NCBI RefSeq assembly: GCF_024609215.1
Contig: NZ_JANIPD030000001.1
Location: forward strand, 186,001 to 250,000
Direction: 5' to 3'
Source of the DNA: Curtanaerobium respiraculi
GTDB taxonomy: Bacteria; Actinomycetota; Coriobacteriia; Coriobacteriales; Eggerthellaceae
DNA length: 64,000 bases
The notes beneath the pieces are model-generated. The model was not told the origin of the DNA, made no database searches, and was given only the letters and a program-made list of their open reading frames with translations. Of this stretch, positions 61,531 through 64,000 are shown piece by piece; the stretch's first letter is position 1; each line of letters begins with the position of its first letter. Position numbers and translations under genes: made by a program.

Positions 61531-64000
61531 TTATTCACGCTCCTCATATATTCTTCCTGCCGTTTCTCGCGCAGCGGCCGTGCTCTTTCTTTCCCTCAAC
61601 CGTAAAGCCGCATTCGCGACCAAAGAACCTGTAAGCAATGCCATGAGGGGGAGCCCTGCCGTCAACACGTCGAATGGACCGTCACCCGTGGCCGGCAATG
61701 CCTTTCGGCCGACGGACTCGCATGCCAACTGCCTCGGCGCGCAGAGGGCCGTCTCTTTTGAGGGCAGTGCCTTCTGTCCGGGAACCTCTATCCATCCGAA
61801 TGGATCGACCGTGCCAGACCACTGCAGGATCAACCGTCCCGTCAGCGCATCGAAATAGTGCCACTGAACCGTCTTTCCAGCATATCTGGCACCTACGTGC
61901 ACGAACAGGGTCATGTCGGCCGGCCATGAGCCTGCCTGGTAATAGAAATGGATGCTGTGTATCAACCTGTCGCCCGCAAGGCCCGACATCATGCTCCATT
62001 CGGGGTCGGTGTCGTAGCGTACGTTGAAGTCATATACGTCGATACCGCCCACCTGATGAATGGTGGTTTTCCCGAACATGCTGCCCGTCTCGAATAGGAA
62101 CACCACGCCGTTGCCCTTGAACATCCCGCTCATGATGACATTGCTCCCCTCGGGGTCGATCGCATACGAGCGTACATAGGCGGTGAGGTACGATTCGAGC
62201 CATGCGCCGCTTACGAGGTCGACGTCGTTCGAAAGGATCATAACGGGGCGGTTCAGCCCGACGAGGGTCTGCATCATCTCGCGCGTGACCTTCAGCTGGC
62301 TGTTCGGCGGGTCGAAGCCGACGAGGAAGCAGGCCAATTCCTTACCGAGGGAATCCCATGTGAGGTACTCATCGACCAGGTAGAGCCTTCCTTTGGAAAG
62401 GTAGAGGTAGGTGTAGGGGGATGCGGTGCCCAGCGAACCGGCGTCAACGCGCCTCCCCGGAGCTTTTGCGCCGGCCGCAGCGCCCATATCCTCGCCTATC
62501 GCAACCGTGCCTTCGGACCCGCCTGCGGGTTCGGCATACATGGCGAGGCGGTGCCGGGCGCTCCGGAATGCATACGCCGTCACCGTTCCACCCGTTACGA
62601 TGATCGAGCCCCGTTTTGCTTCCGACCGGCCCCTGCCCGGTACGCCCGCATGAATGCCGATCGCCACGGACTTTTCATCGGCTGCATTGGCAAGCGCCAC
62701 CACGGTGCCGCCTTCGATGAGAATGGAGTCATTCGCGTTGATGGCGATGAACTCGTTACCGCTCGACTTCCCATATAGGGCCGTGTTGCACAATGCGAGG
62801 GCGGTTACCGTTCCGCCGCTTATGCGGATGGTATCTGACGTGATCGCATAGCCTTTCACGTTATCGGCCGCCAGATAGCGCAGCTGCGCCAGCACCGAAA
62901 GGTATTTCGAGTAGTCGCCGGACTTTGCCAGCTCTTCAGCTTGTCTCACCAGATCCCGCAGCTGTTGCGCATCGTAATCCGATAGATCCAGCGCGCCCAA
63001 TGCGAACGCGTTCAGCGCACCGCCGCGCACGATGAGGGCCTTTGCCGCCATCCCGACGTATGCGCCGACGATATCGAGCGTGCCCCTCCGTATGAGCACG
63101 GTGCCAGCTGGCAGGAGGAGGCCGGTGGAAAGAGGAGCGCTTGCGGAAACATACCCGCCGTCGATCACGATACCCGTTTCCGGGCCGTAGATCGCGGCAT
63201 CGTTCCCGTTGAAGCCGACAGCCGTCACTTCGACCGTTGAATCCTTCACGTTCAACATGGAGGGGGCATGCTTCGAAGCACGCATCCTCAACCCGTATGT
63301 AGCGGAAGGGGCATTGCTGCTGCTCTGCTTATCGAGGATGCTCTGGATAGAGACATGGGCGTTGGTGAGGTAAACCGACCCTTTCGTGGAGACTCCCGTG
63401 CCGCCCAGCGTGAACACGGAGAGCTTGCTGTCGGCCACGCGCAGATCGGAGCCGACGGTGGCTCCGTCGCCAGCTATGTTCGTGATGGCGTGCTTGCCTT
63501 CGATCGCAAGGCTTATCTTCCTGCTTCCCACGTGGAGGACGACGTCTCGCTTCGGCTGGTTGCCACCGCCGGAGATGGTGAGCCTGCCGCCCACGTTGAG
63601 CGCCGTGCCGTTCTTCAGGCTCGTAACCCCAAGCACTCCGCTGTTCACGTTCACGTCGCCTTCTACATCCACAAGCGGAGCGGAGCAGTCTGCATTGATG
63701 CCCGCGACCTGCAGGTTCACGTTATCAAGCGCGAGGCTCCCGTCTGCTTCCGTACCGGTGCCTGCCTTCTCAACCGCTATACCGCCCATGATGGCGACTA
63801 TGCGGTTCTCCTTGCCGTCAATGGTAAGTGCGCCGATGACGTGCAGCAGGGGATCATCATCGTCGTCGTTTTGGGATGCGATGAACACGGTGTCATCGTT
63901 TGCGAATACCGTGAAGTCGTCACCCAGGAAGCGCGCCACGATGGCGCCGCGTATGGTGGAATTCAATGTGAGCCGGTTGATGGACTTTGTGTAGAAGGCC
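61531..64000 (-). CDS. LPXTG-anchored beta-helix-like surface protein (partial, 5' end outside window)
   Basis: At least 823 residues, open to the right edge; the first in-window TTG (63966) is not needed because the frame continues upstream. The N-terminal two-thirds is built of short repeated beta strands and turns (for example GGTVTALALCN, IRISGGTV, ITVTGGTVTAYAF-like units), resembling a right-handed beta-helix or adhesin. A globular region (about 500-700) follows, then the sortase signal LPATG, a hydrophobic helix (TAGLPLMALLTGSLVANAAL) and a basic tail. Cell-wall anchored; a role in adhesion or glycan binding is inference. The tail codons overlap the 48-bp dispersed element. Confidence 0.8.
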   Translation of the reverse strand, partial: AFYTKSINRLTLNSTIRGAIVARFLGDDFTVFANDDTVFIASQNDDDDDPLLHVIGALTIDGKENRIVAIMGGIAVEKAGTGTEADGSLALDNVNLQVAGINADCSAPLVDVEGDVNVNSGVLGVTSLKNGTALNVGGRLTISGGGNQPKRDVVLHVGSRKISLAIEGKHAITNIAGDGATVGSDLRVADSKLSVFTLGGTGVSTKGSVYLTNAHVSIQSILDKQSSSNAPSATYGLRMRASKHAPSMLNVKDSTVEVTAVGFNGNDAAIYGPETGIVIDGGYVSASAPLSTGLLLPAGTVLIRRGTLDIVGAYVGMAAKALIVRGGALNAFALGALDLSDYDAQQLRDLVRQAEELAKSGDYSKYLSVLAQLRYLAADNVKGYAITSDTIRISGGTVTALALCNTALYGKSSGNEFIAINANDSILIEGGTVVALANAADEKSVAIGIHAGVPGRGRSEAKRGSIIVTGGTVTAYAFRSARHRLAMYAEPAGGSEGTVAIGEDMGAAAGAKAPGRRVDAGSLGTASPYTYLYLSKGRLYLVDEYLTWDSLGKELACFLVGFDPPNSQLKVTREMMQTLVGLNRPVMILSNDVDLVSGAWLESYLTAYVRSYAIDPEGSNVIMSGMFKGNGVVFLFETGSMFGKTTIHQVGGIDVYDFNVRYDTDPEWSMMSGLAGDRLIHSIHFYYQAGSWPADMTLFVHVGARYAGKTVQWHYFDALTGRLILQWSGTVDPFGWIEVPGQKALPSKETALCAPRQLACESVGRKALPATGDGPFDVLTAGLPLMALLTGSLVANAALRLRERKSTAAARETAGRIYEERE
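61541..61588 (-). repeat. 48-bp dispersed element, copy 2 (3' end of LPXTG gene)
   Basis: 45 of 48 positions match the element at 47675-47722 in the opposite orientation. Here it encodes the basic cytoplasmic tail and supplies GAGGA upstream of the lipoprotein gene. Confidence 0.8.

Overview
The window is GC-rich and densely coded, and most genes lie on the minus strand in short operons. The gene content points to an anaerobic actinobacterium of the Coriobacteriia/Eggerthellaceae type: a Gram-positive LPXTG surface protein and sec-lipoproteins, Tat-exported redox proteins, multiheme c-type cytochromes including an NrfA nitrite reductase, a non-mevalonate isoprenoid pair (ispD/ispF), a sodium/pantothenate symporter pair, and molybdenum-cofactor genes. 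The taxonomic call is inference from gene content and GC, not from a marker-gene comparison.

Layout. 1-1.8 kb: Tad/Flp pilus genes (cpaE-like, cut by the window edge, and cpaB-like). 2-7.8 kb: cysS, ispF, ispD and clpC, with a CIRCE operator upstream of clpC. 7.9-16.5 kb: pepD-like dipeptidase, a PqqD-like protein, an OPT transporter, a lysyl-tRNA synthetase fused to an HD domain, greA, tatA, tRNA-Pro and a Tat-exported NlpC/P60 hydrolase. 16.5-22 kb: an accessory stretch with palindromic repeats, a T-box-controlled trpB2, a TIGR04076-like protein, and remnants of a DUF4143 ATPase, an ISL3 transposase and a LuxR regulator. 22-33 kb: hpf, a second repeat family, a DUF2339 membrane protein, a lone rhamnulose-phosphate aldolase, a polar amino-acid ABC transporter, and an operon joining a hypothetical protein, engB, a mobB-mobA fusion and a polyferredoxin. 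33-37.5 kb: nrfA-nrfH and panF-yhdT. 37.6-41 kb: an intact but catalytically altered IS1634-like transposase, a 116-bp MITE-like element and a polysaccharide deacetylase. 41-52 kb: ABC exporter, meso-DAP dehydrogenase, a PARG-like protein, a lipid kinase, an MBL hydrolase, an alcohol dehydrogenase remnant beside an aldehyde dehydrogenase and its TetR neighbour, a DUF4143 ATPase and an aldo/keto reductase. 52.6-54.3 kb: small membrane proteins and a PIN toxin-antitoxin pair.

The most unusual block is 54.5-60 kb. A Tat-exported four-cluster ferredoxin and an NrfD-type quinone-interacting membrane protein (plus strand) and a MerR regulator face a convergent three-gene operon. That operon encodes a lipoprotein fusing three c-type haem motifs to a sulfite-oxidase-like molybdopterin domain, followed by a second sulfite-oxidase-like domain whose C-terminal dimerisation domain lies in a separate frame. 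No classical large molybdopterin subunit is present. Together they look like an electron-transfer module from menaquinol to an extracytoplasmic oxidoreductase of unknown substrate.

Downstream lie a flavin-type PNPOx-family protein, an ATPase remnant, a lipoprotein and a large LPXTG-anchored beta-helix-like surface protein that runs off the right edge. Two families of short dispersed palindromes, and a 48-bp element found next to two unrelated genes, are scattered through the accessory regions.
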